Assembly: GCF_032716425.1 (NCBI RefSeq)
Contig: NZ_CP090419.1
Location: forward strand, 1,289,001 to 1,353,000
DNA: 64,000 nt
Source: Pseudoalteromonas sp. N1230-9
Lineage (GTDB): Bacteria; Pseudomonadota; Gammaproteobacteria; Enterobacterales; Alteromonadaceae
Direction: 5' to 3'
In this document: one piece after another, positions 23,730-36,617 of the stretch
How positions within the stretch are numbered: the stretch's first letter is position 1
How the letters are laid out: each line of letters begins with the position of its first letter
Position numbers and translations under genes: made by a program
The notes under the pieces: generated by a model
Told to the model about the DNA's origin: nothing
Databases searched by the model: none
The model's input: the letters and a program-made list of their open reading frames with translations, nothing else

Positions 23730-24695
23730 TTATTTTACTTCTTTACCAGCTGCTTGTTGGTCAGCATGATAGCTTGAGCGAACAAACGGGCCGCAGGCAG
23801 CATGCGTAAAGCCAATCTCATCTGCATAGTCTTTTAAAGCATCAAACTCTGCTGGTGGCACGTAACGCTTTACTGCTAGATGGTGTTTAGACGGTTGCAG
23901 GTATTGACCTACAGTTAGCATATCAACGTTATTTTCGCGAAGGTCGCGTAGCACTTCTTCAATCTCGCTAATTTCTTCACCTAAACCTACCATCAAGCCA
24001 GACTTTGTTTTCACATTAGGGTGTGCTTCTTTAAAACGGCGTAATAGCTCAAGCGACCATTTATAGTCAGCTCCTGGACGAGCTAGCTTGTATAAACGTG
24101 GTGCAGTCTCGAGGTTATGGTTGAATACATCAGGTGGTGTTTCAATTAAGATATCAAGAGCACGGTCCATACGGCCACGGAAATCAGGCACAAGGATTTC
24201 AATCGTGATCTTAGGGTTATGCTTACGAATCTCGCGAATACAATCAGCAAAGTGTTGTGCACCACCGTCGCGTAAATCATCGCGATCAACCGATGTGATT
24301 ACAACGTAGCTTAGCTTCATATCTTTGATAGTCAGTGCCAGTTTCTCTGGCTCTGCTGCATCAGGCTTTAATGGACGGCCGTGTGCAACATCACAGAATG
24401 GACAGCGACGTGTACAAATTGCACCTAGAATCATAAAGGTCGCAGTACCGTGGTTGAAACATTCAGATAGGTTAGGGCACGATGCTTCTTCACATACTGA
24501 GTGTAAACCATGCTTACGCATAGCTTGTTTAATGCCATCAATACGTTCGGTTGATTTTGGTAAGCGAATTTTTAGCCATTCTGGCTTACGCAACATCTCG
24601 TTTTTTTCAGTTGGTAAAACTTTAACTGGGATCAGCGCCATTTTCTCTGCATCACGCAGTTTTACGCCTGGTTCCATTTTGACTGGTTTATTCAT
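23730..24695 (-). CDS. lipA: Lipoyl synthase
   Basis: A 321-residue radical-SAM enzyme inserting two sulfur atoms into octanoyl groups on lipoyl domains. The auxiliary 4Fe-4S cluster motif ([12 protein letters not shown]) and the radical-SAM cluster motif (CTRRCPFC) are both intact, and the C-terminal RSS motif is in FVRSSYHAD. Its ATG overlaps the lipB stop by four bases, so the two lipoate enzymes are translationally coupled. Last gene of the large minus-strand envelope block. Confidence 0.98.
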   Translation of the reverse strand: MNKPVKMEPGVKLRDAEKMALIPVKVLPTEKNEMLRKPEWLKIRLPKSTERIDGIKQAMRKHGLHSVCEEASCPNLSECFNHGTATFMILGAICTRRCPFCDVAHGRPLKPDAAEPEKLALTIKDMKLSYVVITSVDRDDLRDGGAQHFADCIREIRKHNPKITIEILVPDFRGRMDRALDILIETPPDVFNHNLETAPRLYKLARPGADYKWSLELLRRFKEAHPNVKTKSGLMVGLGEEISEIEEVLRDLRENNVDMLTVGQYLQPSKHHLAVKRYVPPAEFDALKDYADEIGFTHAACGPFVRSSYHADQQAAGKEVK

Positions 24696-25345
24696 TCGTT
24701 TTCAAACCCTTCAGTGTGCTTAACCACAGTAGCATTAAGCTTTTTAATCATGTGTTTTACAAGCCCTGCACCTGCTTGCTCGAGGTTTTGTGGGCCATGT
24801 AAGTCGGTTGTTTGCACCATGTTCATACCTGCATAGCCGCATGGATTGATCCGTAAAAAAGGCGCTAAATCCATGTTTACATTCAGTGCTAAACCGTGGA
24901 AAGAGCAGCCGCGACGAACGCGAAGGCCAAGTGAGGCCACTTTACTATCGTTTACGTAGACACCCGGTGCATCGGCTTTGGCGTAAGCATCAATATCATA
25001 ATCTTTAAGCGTATCTATAATACACTCTTCTAACCAAGTGACGAGTTCACGCACACCAATATTTAAACGACGTAAATTAAACAGCACGTACATCATTTGT
25101 TGGCCTGGACCGTGATAGGTAACTTGGCCACCACGATCCACTTGAATAACTTCAATATCACCCGTGTTTAGCAAGTGTTCTGCTTTACCTGCTTGGCCTT
25201 GTGTAAATACAGGTTCGTGTTCTACTAACCAGATTTCATCCGCGGTATGTTCATCACGAGTATCAGTAAAAGATTGCATTTTTTGCCAAATAGGCATGTA
25301 ACGCTGACGACCTAACTGACGAACGATTAATTCTCTTTCGCTCAC
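24692..25345 (-). CDS. lipB: Octanoyl-[acyl-carrier-protein]:protein transferase
   Basis: A 217-residue enzyme moving octanoate from ACP to lipoyl domains, supplying the LipA substrate. The active-site Lys is in [14 protein letters not shown] and the active-site Cys in [21 protein letters not shown] residues ([13 protein letters not shown]) match the family. Start is GTG at 25345 with GGAGTAAG upstream. It sits between ybeD and lipA, as in E. coli but without ybeF. Confidence 0.97.
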   Translation of the reverse strand: MSERELIVRQLGRQRYMPIWQKMQSFTDTRDEHTADEIWLVEHEPVFTQGQAGKAEHLLNTGDIEVIQVDRGGQVTYHGPGQQMMYVLFNLRRLNIGVRELVTWLEECIIDTLKDYDIDAYAKADAPGVYVNDSKVASLGLRVRRGCSFHGLALNVNMDLAPFLRINPCGYAGMNMVQTTDLHGPQNLEQAGAGLVKHMIKKLNATVVKHTEGFENE

Positions 25346-25364
25346 GACTTACTCCGTAATCAGC

Positions 25365-25643
25365 CTATAGCATATGACGTACGTCATCGATGTTGCTGAT
25401 CACGTTATAGATTTCTTCAATGTGCTCTTTGCTTGTGACCGTTGCAACAAGCGTTACTGATTCGTAATTACCTTTGCTGCTTGGCTTTACTTTAGGTGCG
25501 TAATCACCTGGTGCAATAGGTTGCAGCTTTTCTAAGACTTGATCTGTCAAGTTTACATTTGCTAAGCCCATGATTTTAAATGTAAATGGGCAAGGGAAGT
25601 CTAAATACTCATCAAACTTAGTATTTTTAACAGGTTGAACCAC
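25365..25643 (-). CDS. ybeD: DUF493/YbeD family protein
   Basis: A 92-residue ACT-like alpha/beta protein always found next to lipB in gammaproteobacteria; the biochemical role is unknown. Visible blocks are [19 protein letters not shown] and a C-terminal [16 protein letters not shown] start at 25643 with GAGGAG ten bases upstream. It lies 19 bases before lipB, so the two are likely co-transcribed. Confidence 0.93.
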   Translation of the reverse strand: MVQPVKNTKFDEYLDFPCPFTFKIMGLANVNLTDQVLEKLQPIAPGDYAPKVKPSSKGNYESVTLVATVTSKEHIEEIYNVISNIDDVRHML

Positions 25644-25782
25644 GACGGTGACTCCTCAAACAGTGAGTGTGCTTAATAGAGATTTTCTCGGCCATTTCTT
25701 GGCGTTAAGCAAACTAGGTTATGACGCACTCGACCCAGCGCGACTGATATGGGGCGCATTCTATCATTTTTCAGGCAAAAAA

Positions 25783-25807
25783 AAACGCCTTGCGATGCAA
25801 GGCGTTT
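25783..25807 (-). terminator. dacA terminator
   Basis: AAACGCCTTGC and GCAAGGCGTTT form an 11-bp stem around GAT, and on the minus strand a run of nine T follows. It ends the transcript carrying dacA; ybeD-lipB-lipA therefore need their own promoter in the 140 bases before ybeD. Confidence 0.92.
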
Positions 25808-25825
25808 ATAATCTTTTATTCGTTA

Positions 25826-26995
25826 TTACATTATTTGTAAACGTAGGTAATCATAAATTTTGCTAAAGAAGCTACCTTCTGCTACTTCCTCTAGTGTAAC
25901 TAGTGGATATTGCGCGATTTCTTCACCTTCAAGCTGTAAAAATAAAGTACCTACTTTTGTCCCTTTTTCAAGCGGTGCTTCTAAGGTTTTATCAAGCTCA
26001 AAGTTTGCTTTTAAATTTTTACGTTGACCACGAGGGATCGTAATCGGTGTATCTTCTAAAATACCCAAAGATACATTTTCTTTGTTACCCATCCAAATAC
26101 GTTGCTCAGCGAAGCTATCGCCAGCTTTGTACGGTGTAATTGTTTCGAAAAAGCGAAAACCGTAGTTAAGTAATTTTTTACTTTCAACTTTACGTGCGCG
26201 CTCACTTTCTGCGCCCATAATGACAGCAATTAAACGCATATCGTCTTTAGTCGCAGAGCTCACTAAGCTATAACCCGCTTCTGATGTGTGGCCAGTTTTG
26301 ATGCCATCAACATTCATGCTCTCATCCCATAACAATGAGTTACGGTTATATTGTTTAATGCCATTATAAGTGAATGATTTTTTAGCATACACTTCGTATT
26401 CATCAGGTACGTCACGAATAAGTGCAGCGCCCAGTGTCGCCATATCGCGTGGAGTTGTGAAATGCTCAGTTGTATCTAAACCATGGCTGTTGATAAAGTG
26501 GCTGTTAGTCATACCTAATTTTTCAGCATGAGCATTCATTAAATCAGCAAATGCACTTTCACTACCAGCAATATGCTCGGCCATTGCTACACAGGCATCG
26601 TTACCAGATTGAATGATGATGCCATGGTTAAGATCGTCAACACTGATCTGTTTACCAACTTCGATAAACATTTTTGATGATTCAGGGAAATTCTTTGCCC
26701 ACGCTTTTTCACTTACAGTAACCATATCTGTAGGTGATATGTTACCTGCTTTAATTTCAGTACCAATTACATAACTGGTCATCATTTTGGTTAAACTTGC
26801 AGGCGCCAATTTGGTATCGGCTTCGCCTTCTGCGATCACTTTACCGGTGGTGAAATCAACCAAGAAGTAACCTTTCGCATTAACTTGAGGTGGGGCAGGG
26901 ATGATTTGGGCTGTTGCAGAGAAAACGCTAGCAGTGCAAACAAGGCCACAAACGCCACTTAAGATTTTATATTTTATAGATTTCATCATACTCAT
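25826..26995 (-). CDS. dacA: D-alanyl-D-alanine carboxypeptidase PBP5
   Basis: A 389-residue penicillin-binding protein removing the terminal D-Ala from peptidoglycan stem peptides. Signal peptide (ends ASVFSATAQ), catalytic SxxK in ASLTKMMTSYV, SxN in QSGNDACVA and KTG in DGIKTGHTSEAGYS. The C-terminal domain ends with an amphipathic membrane-binding helix (SFFSKIYDYLRLQIM). The MSMMK start has several ATGs; no strong ribosome binding site picks one. It follows rlpA in a cell-shape cluster. Confidence 0.97.
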   Translation of the reverse strand: MSMMKSIKYKILSGVCGLVCTASVFSATAQIIPAPPQVNAKGYFLVDFTTGKVIAEGEADTKLAPASLTKMMTSYVIGTEIKAGNISPTDMVTVSEKAWAKNFPESSKMFIEVGKQISVDDLNHGIIIQSGNDACVAMAEHIAGSESAFADLMNAHAEKLGMTNSHFINSHGLDTTEHFTTPRDMATLGAALIRDVPDEYEVYAKKSFTYNGIKQYNRNSLLWDESMNVDGIKTGHTSEAGYSLVSSATKDDMRLIAVIMGAESERARKVESKKLLNYGFRFFETITPYKAGDSFAEQRIWMGNKENVSLGILEDTPITIPRGQRKNLKANFELDKTLEAPLEKGTKVGTLFLQLEGEEIAQYPLVTLEEVAEGSFFSKIYDYLRLQIM

Positions 26996-27040
26996 TAATG
27001 GTTAAAGTTAAACATGTCGCGTTAACCTATTCTAAAGGTC

Positions 27041-27808
27041 TTACTCACTGTAAAGCAAGAACGCGTTCTGAAATTGGTTTTGTTTTAATTTGTTCAAGAC
27101 AGTTTGTGCTTCCGCAGCATCTTTGATTGGACCGAGTCGCAAACGATAAATTCCGTCTTTTTCAACAATATTTGTTGGTACATGGTATTGCTGACGCAAT
27201 TGAAACGCGAGAGCTTCGACGTTAGCAAGTGTACTGCCTGCAGCAACCTGTATGTAACTTAGACGTGGGGCAGAATCGGCAAGTGTAATTGCTTCAACCT
27301 TAACACGCGCTGTACCTTTTGTGTAATAGCCTAGCTTGTAAGCGGCTGAATAGGACAGGTCAATTAACCTGTCATCATGAAAAGGGCCGCGATCATTTAC
27401 TCGTACGATTACCGATTTACCATTATCTAGATTAGTCACACGAGCAAAACTGGGTAAAGGCAGCGTTTTATGAGCGGCAGACATAGCAAACATATCGTAT
27501 ATTTCGCCGTTAGAGGTGTGGTAATTATGAAATTTTCGCCCGTACCACGACGCTATACCTTCCTCAGAATAACCGGTTTCATCAAGCATAGGTGTGTAGC
27601 GTTTACCTAGTACTTCATAAGGACGACCAGCACTTGCACTTTTCACTACAGGTGTGACGACGGCATCTTGCATTTCAAGCTCTGTAGGCTTACGCAGCGG
27701 AGCAGCATCATGTTCCATTGCATACCTGCCTCGTTGTGAAGAAGAGCTACATGCTGTTAGCAACACACACATTAAAACAATAAATAGAAGGTTCACGCGG
27801 TTTATCAT
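27041..27808 (-). CDS. rlpA: Septal ring lytic transglycosylase RlpA
   Basis: A 255-residue outer-membrane lipoprotein (lipobox LLTAC) with a double-psi beta-barrel domain (residues about 80-170: GIASWYGRKFHNYHTSNGE ... VNDRGPFHDDRLIDLSY) and a C-terminal SPOR domain binding denuded peptidoglycan (about 178-255). In Pseudomonas RlpA cleaves denuded glycan strands; the catalytic Asp/His positions in the NDRGPFHDDR loop are retained here. Its start overlaps the rodA stop by one base, so it belongs to the mrdA-rodA unit. Confidence 0.96.
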   Translation of the reverse strand: MINRVNLLFIVLMCVLLTACSSSSQRGRYAMEHDAAPLRKPTELEMQDAVVTPVVKSASAGRPYEVLGKRYTPMLDETGYSEEGIASWYGRKFHNYHTSNGEIYDMFAMSAAHKTLPLPSFARVTNLDNGKSVIVRVNDRGPFHDDRLIDLSYSAAYKLGYYTKGTARVKVEAITLADSAPRLSYIQVAAGSTLANVEALAFQLRQQYHVPTNIVEKDGIYRLRLGPIKDAAEAQTVLNKLKQNQFQNAFLLYSE

Positions 27809-28914
27809 TATTTTAAAAGCATCCTTTTATCGGTAGCGATGGACATAATAATACCAAATCCGGCCATCAGGGTTACCATCGATGTGCCACCGTAACTAAT
27901 TAATGGTAAGGGAACACCCACTACAGGGAGTAAACCCGATACCATGCCAATATTTACAAATACATAAACAAAAAAGGTTAACGTGAGCGCTCCCGCTAGA
28001 AGTTTACCAAATGCATCTTGGGCATTAACAGCAATGTAGAGTCCGCGACCTATGATAAATAGGTACATGCAAAGCAGTAAGCAAACACCAAAAAGACCAA
28101 ACTCTTCACTGAGTACTGAAAAGATAAAGTCAGTGTGTCTTTCTGGTAAAAACTCGAGTTGTGATTGTGTACCTTGCAGCCAACCTTTTCCTTCTATACC
28201 ACCAGAACCAATGGCTATTTTTGACTGAATTATGTGGTAGCCAGAACCAAGAGGGTCACTTTCAGGATCTAAAAACGTGAGCACCCGTTGGCGTTGGTAG
28301 TCGTGCATTCCGTAATGCCAAAATGGCCATGCAGCGAGCGCGATGGTTGCACTAAAAAAACCAATCAAGCGCCAACTTAAACCAGACAAAAACAACACAA
28401 AGATGCCAGAACTGGCAATTAAAATCGAGGTACCTAAGTCAGGTTGCTCTTTTATTAAGACGGTTGGTACCATCACGATCGCAAAACCAATAATTAGGTG
28501 GATGACTCTCGGTGGTAAGTGGTTACGCCCGATATACCATGCAACCATCATAGGAACGGCTATTTTCATTAATTCAGACGGTTGAAATCGAGTTACCCCC
28601 AAATCAAGCCAACGCTGAGCACCTTTTGAGCTAACGCCGAATAGCAAAACACCAACCAGCATCAGAAGCCCCACACAATAAAGGGGTATAACCATGCTTT
28701 TTAATGTATTAGGTGAAAATTGAGCAAGAATAAACATACCTAGCACTGCACCAAACATACGGGTTGCATGACGAATCATCATCGCCGAGTCTTGGCCACT
28801 GGCGCTGTATACGATAGCAAGACTCGCCACCATCATAGCCATAAGGGCTATAAGAAGTGGTAAATCGAGGTGAAGGCGCTGCCAAATAGAGCGTTTTTTA
28901 TTTAATGGGATCAT
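27808..28914 (-). CDS. rodA: Peptidoglycan glycosyltransferase RodA (MrdB)
   Basis: A 368-residue SEDS-family polytopic membrane polymerase working with PBP2 in cell elongation. About ten helices; SEDS signatures: KGAQRWLDLGVTRFQPSELMK, EFLPERHTDF, GLLPVVGVPLPLISYGGTS. The gene overlaps mrdA by four bases (ATGA), tying glycosyltransferase and transpeptidase stoichiometry. Confidence 0.98.
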   Translation of the reverse strand: MIPLNKKRSIWQRLHLDLPLLIALMAMMVASLAIVYSASGQDSAMMIRHATRMFGAVLGMFILAQFSPNTLKSMVIPLYCVGLLMLVGVLLFGVSSKGAQRWLDLGVTRFQPSELMKIAVPMMVAWYIGRNHLPPRVIHLIIGFAIVMVPTVLIKEQPDLGTSILIASSGIFVLFLSGLSWRLIGFFSATIALAAWPFWHYGMHDYQRQRVLTFLDPESDPLGSGYHIIQSKIAIGSGGIEGKGWLQGTQSQLEFLPERHTDFIFSVLSEEFGLFGVCLLLCMYLFIIGRGLYIAVNAQDAFGKLLAGALTLTFFVYVFVNIGMVSGLLPVVGVPLPLISYGGTSMVTLMAGFGIIMSIATDKRMLLK

Positions 28915-30791
28915 GGCGCGTCACTTTGAGCTGTTTGAATTGGGTTAGCCGAAAAATAGTAATCCATTAACTGGCGGGCGATTGGCGCACCAACGGTACT
29001 ACCACCACCAGTATTTTCTACGACCACAGAAACAACAATTTGTGGGTCATTATAGGGTGCAAAACCAATATAAATCGCGTTATCACGTTGGCGCTCTTTT
29101 AATGACTTAGCGTCATAACGCTCACCTTGTGCAATACTGACAACTTGTGCGGTTCCCGTTTTGCCAGCAGGGTCATAAGTCGCCCCTTTAAATGCTTTAT
29201 GGGCTGTCCCTGTTACTTTATGTACGGTGTTGTGCATCGCATCAAGTGCAATTTGCCAGTGATGTGGATCTTTAAGTACCACAGGTGGCTTTTCATCATT
29301 ATTGATTTGCGTTACTTCGTTTTCTTTTTTGGCTACTTGAACAAGATGAGGAGGGTGGTCCAAACCACGGTTCACCAAAATGTTAGTTGCATTGGCTATT
29401 TGCATCGGAGTGGCAGTCCAATATCCTTGTCCGATACCCACTGAAATTGTATCGCCTCGCCACCACGATTCTCTGAAACGGGCTTCTTTCCATTCTTTGG
29501 ATGGCATAATTGCCGTTGTTTCTTCATGAATATCAATACCCGAGAGCTCGCCAAAGCCAAATTGAGTCATAAAGTCACTGATTTTTGTGATGCCTAATCG
29601 GTAAGCTACATCGTAAAAGTAGGTATCACATGACTCTTCAATGGCTTTGTAAACATCGACATGACCATGGCCCCAACGTCTCCAGTCACGCCATTTGTGT
29701 TCAACATTAGGTATTTGGAAAAAGCCAGGGTCCCAAATTTTTGTTTGCTCGGTGACCAGCCCTTCTTCCAATGCCAAAATAGCCATGTGTGGCTTCACTG
29801 TTGATGCAGGGGCATACCGGCCTTGGGTTGTACGATTTATAAGTGGTCGATCAGGGTTTAGTAATTCTTTGTAATCTTTGCTACTGATACCATGCACAAA
29901 CAAGTTAGGGTCGTAGCTTGGATTTGAGTATAGCGCCAATACTCCGCCATCTTTGGCATCAAGCACAACAACCGCACCCCGCATATCTTTTAAGGCATGT
30001 TGGGCAATTTGCTGTAAACCTATATCGAGGGTAAGCACTAAATCATGGCCAGGCTCTGGTGGGGTAAGGCTAAGAGTACGAATTACTCGACCACGGTTAT
30101 TTACTTCAACACGTTGTGAGCCAACCATACCATGCAGGAGTTCTTCGTAATACTTTTCGATACCCAGCTTACCAATGTCGTGCGTTGCACGGTAGTTAGT
30201 CGCCTGATCCTCCGCCTCGAGTTTTGTAAGCTCTTTTTTATTAAGCTTAGCAACATAACCTAAGGCATGGGTGAGGGTATCACCATATGGGTAGTAGCGA
30301 GCGAGGCGAGCTTCAATACTAAACCCCGGAAATTTATGCTGATTTACCGAAAACTTTGCTACTTCGGTTTCATTTAATCGTGATTTTAGTACTTGGCTTT
30401 TAAAGCGACGGTTATGCTTTATATCATCTAAAAAGTCAGCTTTTTGTTGCTCACTGATATCGATAATCTGTTGAACAGCTGTGAGCGCTTTATCGAGGTC
30501 GTCGACATCTTCAGGGATCACTTCAAGATTGTAAACTGGTTTGTTTTCGGCCAGTAATACCCCATTTCGGTCATAGATAAGGCCACGATTGGGCGCAATC
30601 GGAATGACTTTAATACGATTATCGTTCGAACGAGTTTGGTAATCTTGGTGATCAATTACCTGTATGTTATATAAATTTGATAATAAGACACCAATTAGCA
30701 GGGTAACAAACACAAAACCCACAAATGCTCGGCGAGCAAATAAGTTTGCTTCAGCCGAGTGGTCTCGAATCGTGGGTCTGTGTTTTCGCAT
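28911..30791 (-). CDS. mrdA: Penicillin-binding protein 2
   Basis: A 626-residue elongation-specific transpeptidase. One N-terminal membrane helix (GFVFVTLLIGVLLSNLY), the pedestal/dimerisation domain, then the transpeptidase domain with SxxK (APASTVKPHM), SxD (EESCDTYFYDV) and KTG (AGKTGTAQVVS). It ends overlapping rodA; rlmH lies 8 bases upstream. Together with rodA, rlpA and dacA it makes up the cell-elongation group of the block. Confidence 0.98.
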   Translation of the reverse strand: MRKHRPTIRDHSAEANLFARRAFVGFVFVTLLIGVLLSNLYNIQVIDHQDYQTRSNDNRIKVIPIAPNRGLIYDRNGVLLAENKPVYNLEVIPEDVDDLDKALTAVQQIIDISEQQKADFLDDIKHNRRFKSQVLKSRLNETEVAKFSVNQHKFPGFSIEARLARYYPYGDTLTHALGYVAKLNKKELTKLEAEDQATNYRATHDIGKLGIEKYYEELLHGMVGSQRVEVNNRGRVIRTLSLTPPEPGHDLVLTLDIGLQQIAQHALKDMRGAVVVLDAKDGGVLALYSNPSYDPNLFVHGISSKDYKELLNPDRPLINRTTQGRYAPASTVKPHMAILALEEGLVTEQTKIWDPGFFQIPNVEHKWRDWRRWGHGHVDVYKAIEESCDTYFYDVAYRLGITKISDFMTQFGFGELSGIDIHEETTAIMPSKEWKEARFRESWWRGDTISVGIGQGYWTATPMQIANATNILVNRGLDHPPHLVQVAKKENEVTQINNDEKPPVVLKDPHHWQIALDAMHNTVHKVTGTAHKAFKGATYDPAGKTGTAQVVSIAQGERYDAKSLKERQRDNAIYIGFAPYNDPQIVVSVVVENTGGGSTVGAPIARQLMDYYFSANPIQTAQSDAP

Positions 30792-30799
30792 TGGTTTTA

Positions 30800-31270
30800 C
30801 TACTCGCGATGATAAGGGTGGTTGTTATTCAAGCTCCAGCCACGGTAAAGGCTTTCGGCAACAATAATACGCACTAAAGGGTGCGGTAGTGTTAGGTTTG
30901 ATAGTGACCACTTTTGTTCAGAGGCTGCGATACATTCAGGTGCTAAGCCTTCAGGGCCGCCAATTAACAAGCTAACATCACGGCCATCAAGTTGCCACTT
31001 CTCCATACTCTTAGCGAGTTGATGCGTATCCATTGGTTTACCGGTTACTTCCAAGGTAACAATACGGTTACCCTTTGGAATAGCCGCCAAGGTTTTTTCA
31101 CCTTCGAGTTGTAAAATACGTTTGATATCCGCATTTTTACCACGCTTTCCTGCTGGTATTTCAACAAGTTCAAGTGGCATATCACGCGGAAAACGGCGTT
31201 GATACTCTGTAAATCCGGTTTCAACCCATGCTGGCATTTTTGTGCCAACAGCAATCAATTGTATCTTCAA
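30800..31270 (-). CDS. rlmH: 23S rRNA pseudouridine1915-N3 methyltransferase RlmH
   Basis: A 156-residue SPOUT methyltransferase acting on Psi1915 of assembled 70S ribosomes. The trefoil-knot segment [12 protein letters not shown] and the C-terminal [23 protein letters not shown] are diagnostic. The start is TTG at 31270 (conserved MKIQLIAVG). It lies between rsfS and mrdA, the classic order. Confidence 0.97.
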   Translation of the reverse strand: MKIQLIAVGTKMPAWVETGFTEYQRRFPRDMPLELVEIPAGKRGKNADIKRILQLEGEKTLAAIPKGNRIVTLEVTGKPMDTHQLAKSMEKWQLDGRDVSLLIGGPEGLAPECIAASEQKWSLSNLTLPHPLVRIIVAESLYRGWSLNNNHPYHRE

Positions 31271-31297
31271 AATGCGTACCTATGTTCTTGCTAAGGG

Positions 31298-31615
31298 TTA
31301 ACCCCAAAGTTTCTCTAGATCATAGAAGTCACGTGTTTGATCTTGCATTACGTGTACAACAACATCACCTAGGTCAACAAGTACCCATTCGCCTTCGTTT
31401 TGGCCTTCATAACCAAGCGGCTCTTCACCCGCGTGACGCGCCTCTTTGGCAACGTGATCGGCAATTGATTGTACGTGACGCTTAGAGTTACCAGAGCACA
31501 CTAACATATAGTCAGTAATATCAGATTTACCACGAACATCGAGTTGTACCACATCACGAGCTTTCATATCGTCGATTTTATCAAGGGCAAAGGCGAGTAG
31601 TTGTTTAGAATCCAA
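31298..31615 (-). CDS. rsfS: Ribosome silencing factor RsfS
   Basis: A 105-residue protein binding uL14 on the large subunit and blocking 30S joining in starvation. Family blocks: LDKIDDMKARDVVQLDVRG, MLVCSGNSKRHVQSIA, GEWVLVDLGDVVVHVM. TTG start at 31615 gives the normal N-terminus. It lies between nadD and rlmH as in E. coli. Confidence 0.97.
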   Translation of the reverse strand: MDSKQLLAFALDKIDDMKARDVVQLDVRGKSDITDYMLVCSGNSKRHVQSIADHVAKEARHAGEEPLGYEGQNEGEWVLVDLGDVVVHVMQDQTRDFYDLEKLWG

Positions 31616-31671
31616 AGTGTTTTCTCAAAATTAAATTATCGTAATTTGTTATTTTATCACGCAACCGCTAT

Positions 31672-32307
31672 TTATTCATCTGTTTGGTAAAGATGATGCT
31701 GCGCAATGTATTGACTGACGCTGTGTGGTAAAAGTTCCGTCATGTCATCATCTAAAAGTAGTTTTTTTCTGATTTTACTGGATGCGGCATCAACTTGTAA
31801 GCCATTTAAAAAGAACAGCTTACCTGCATGGTTGTGCGCTAGTTGGTGAAGGTCATCCGTTTCAGCGTGTGTTTTATAATCAGCCAGTTCACCGGTTACT
31901 TGGCAGTGTTGCCCAGGACGTTGGTAGACCACAATATGACATAGCTTGACAATATCTTGCCATTTAAACCATTTATCTAGGTTATTGAATGAATCCATTC
32001 CAATTAAGAACATAATTGGCGCTGCTGGGTTTTCTGCACGCAGCTCTTGCAAGCTCAACAGTGAATAAGACGCACCATCTCGATTAAGTTCTCGGTAATC
32101 AATGGCAAAATGTGGATTGTTTTCAATCGCGAGTTTGAGCATATTAATGCGGTGCTCATCGCTTATACCTGGCTTAGCTTTGTGGGCAGGTATTGCGCAG
32201 GGCATAAAATAAAGCGTGTTTAAGCTGCATTGCTGAACACATTGCTCAGCCATATTAATATGACCTAGATGGATTGGGTCAAATGTGCCACCAAAAATAG
32301 CAATCAT
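31672..32307 (-). CDS. nadD: Nicotinate-nucleotide adenylyltransferase
   Basis: A 211-residue enzyme making deamido-NAD from nicotinate mononucleotide and ATP. The HxGH nucleotidyltransferase motif lies in GGTFDPIHLGHI and the SxxxxR-type motif in VDAASSKIRKKL. A TTG three bases upstream would add one residue; ATG at 32307 is the usual start. It is 12 bases after holA. Confidence 0.96.
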   Translation of the reverse strand: MIAIFGGTFDPIHLGHINMAEQCVQQCSLNTLYFMPCAIPAHKAKPGISDEHRINMLKLAIENNPHFAIDYRELNRDGASYSLLSLQELRAENPAAPIMFLIGMDSFNNLDKWFKWQDIVKLCHIVVYQRPGQHCQVTGELADYKTHAETDDLHQLAHNHAGKLFFLNGLQVDAASSKIRKKLLLDDDMTELLPHSVSQYIAQHHLYQTDE

Positions 32308-32319
32308 CAATCACCACGC

Positions 32320-33360
32320 TTAGCCGAATGCTGGATGGCAAGGTAGTGCCATTTCGACAGGCTGACAAAACACTAAACATATATGTGTTAATGCTTGATA
32401 AGGTGCGACTAGATTCCCTTGCTTATAAGCGGCATCAAACTGCGCTAGGTGTTTAGTGATTTGTTCAAGAGCTTTAATATTAAGGCGGTTTAGGGCTTGT
32501 TGAGTCGTTGCTTGTTGGTTTTTCCAAATATTAAACTGCTTGTATAAATCAGCCATATTGGCACCATTTAATCGCCCGTGTTGCATTGCCAATAAACTTG
32601 CTGCTTCTTTATTAATAGCCCAAAAGATACTCATGGCTTCCGTGTTGTCATCAGCAAGTTTGCTCATAATTTTAACGACTTGTTCAGACTGACCTTGTAA
32701 AAGAGCATGACTTAAATCGAAAATATCAAACTTAGATTGATTGAGTAGTCCTTGCATCACAGCTTGTTGATCGACTAAATCACTTCCATACAGTAGCGAT
32801 AGTTTTTCAAGTTCTTGATGGCAAGCAAGCAGGTTTCCTTCAGTGGCATCAATTAAGCTTTGCTTTGCATTGTTGTGCAGGTTTAGGTTTAAACTGTCAC
32901 ACTGCTCATCTAGCCAGCGACTTAAGTGATTCCCCGTCAGCGGGTAGCAAGGTACAAATACACCTTGTTTATCAAGTGCTTTAAACCACGCGCTACGTTG
33001 AATGTCTTGACCGGCTTTAGCCCCTTTTAGCACTAAAATAGTGTCTGGATTGACAAGCTCTACGAGCTGTTTAAATATTTGGCTGCCTTGTGTTCCAGGC
33101 TTTTGCTCGTTTAAGTCAAACTCGATTAAAGTACGAGCACTAAATAACGACATACTTTGATATTGGGCAATAATTTCTTGCCAATCAAAGCCAGGCATTA
33201 GCGTAAATTTAATAACTTCGTCAAAGCCTTGTTGTTTGGCCGTTTGACGAATTTGCATGATGCACTGTGTAATTTGATAGGGCTCTTCACCAAACACCAT
33301 GTAAAAAGGCGCAAGGCCTTTTTTTAACTGGCTAGGTAGCTGGTTTGCATAGCAACGCAT
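32320..33360 (-). CDS. holA: DNA polymerase III delta subunit
   Basis: A 346-residue clamp-loader subunit that opens the beta clamp. Family blocks: the degenerate AAA+ N-terminus with YMVFGEEPYQITQ, LVLKGAKAG, TEGNLLACHQELEKLSLLYG and the C-terminal helical collar domain. The start shares one base with the lptE stop, so lptE and holA are co-translated. Length agrees with E. coli HolA (343). Confidence 0.96.
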   Translation of the reverse strand: MRCYANQLPSQLKKGLAPFYMVFGEEPYQITQCIMQIRQTAKQQGFDEVIKFTLMPGFDWQEIIAQYQSMSLFSARTLIEFDLNEQKPGTQGSQIFKQLVELVNPDTILVLKGAKAGQDIQRSAWFKALDKQGVFVPCYPLTGNHLSRWLDEQCDSLNLNLHNNAKQSLIDATEGNLLACHQELEKLSLLYGSDLVDQQAVMQGLLNQSKFDIFDLSHALLQGQSEQVVKIMSKLADDNTEAMSIFWAINKEAASLLAMQHGRLNGANMADLYKQFNIWKNQQATTQQALNRLNIKALEQITKHLAQFDAAYKQGNLVAPYQALTHICLVFCQPVEMALPCHPAFG

Positions 33361-33851
33361 TACAGTTGTGATAACTCTCGTACAATTCGACGACTCGCTT
33401 GCTTACGAATCTCGCTTAATAGCAAGTCAAGCTCCTTCGCTTTTGCAAGAGCATTATCAGGGTCGTCTTGGTAATTACGATACAGCTCGAAGTTTTGATT
33501 AATAGCTTGCTGACCAGGTCGCTTAAGTGTGTAACTAACACTGTAGGCCAGTTCATATTCTGCAACTTGGCCATTGTCGAATAACGATAGGATTTGACGT
33601 TCTAAGCGATCTCTGTGAATTGTTAGCTCCGGCAATAATCGATCGCCATGCTGAAGGTCAACTTTACTGGCAATCAGCTCTTTTTCCACTAACTCGAATA
33701 AGGCCGACTTTTCATCATCACCCACCAGTGAAATGACTTTTAAATCGTCAGGTAAGTTTGAGGCTTTCTTTAAATGAAAGCCACAACTTGTTAGTAGCAA
33801 ACAGACTAGCGCAAGGGCTAGTCCGTTTTTAAGTGCATGAAGCGCTGCCAT
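33360..33851 (-). CDS. lptE: LPS-assembly lipoprotein LptE
   Basis: A 163-residue outer-membrane lipoprotein plugging LptD in LPS export. Signal peptide with lipobox LLLTSC followed by GFHLKKASNLP, the usual LptE N-terminus; GQVAEYELAYSVSYTL and the C-terminal arginine-rich helix follow. I use ATG 33851, one base after the leuS stop, instead of a TTG at 33863 inside leuS. Confidence 0.93.
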   Translation of the reverse strand: MAALHALKNGLALALVCLLLTSCGFHLKKASNLPDDLKVISLVGDDEKSALFELVEKELIASKVDLQHGDRLLPELTIHRDRLERQILSLFDNGQVAEYELAYSVSYTLKRPGQQAINQNFELYRNYQDDPDNALAKAKELDLLLSEIRKQASRRIVRELSQL

Positions 33852-33852
33852 C

Positions 33853-36441
<2,589 letters not shown>

Positions 36442-36617
36442 CTACGATTCCAGACTTCTTGCAGATTAATAAAAAATTGTCGATAAGGATAACTCAAAAT
36501 ACACGCTAATCACAGCGGCAAATAAGGGCTTTTATGAAATTCTCACTTTCAGGGCAGGTTAACCTATACTTGACTATAGTAAGTACTGATTTTTCATCAT
36601 TTTTGAAGGAGTAAACG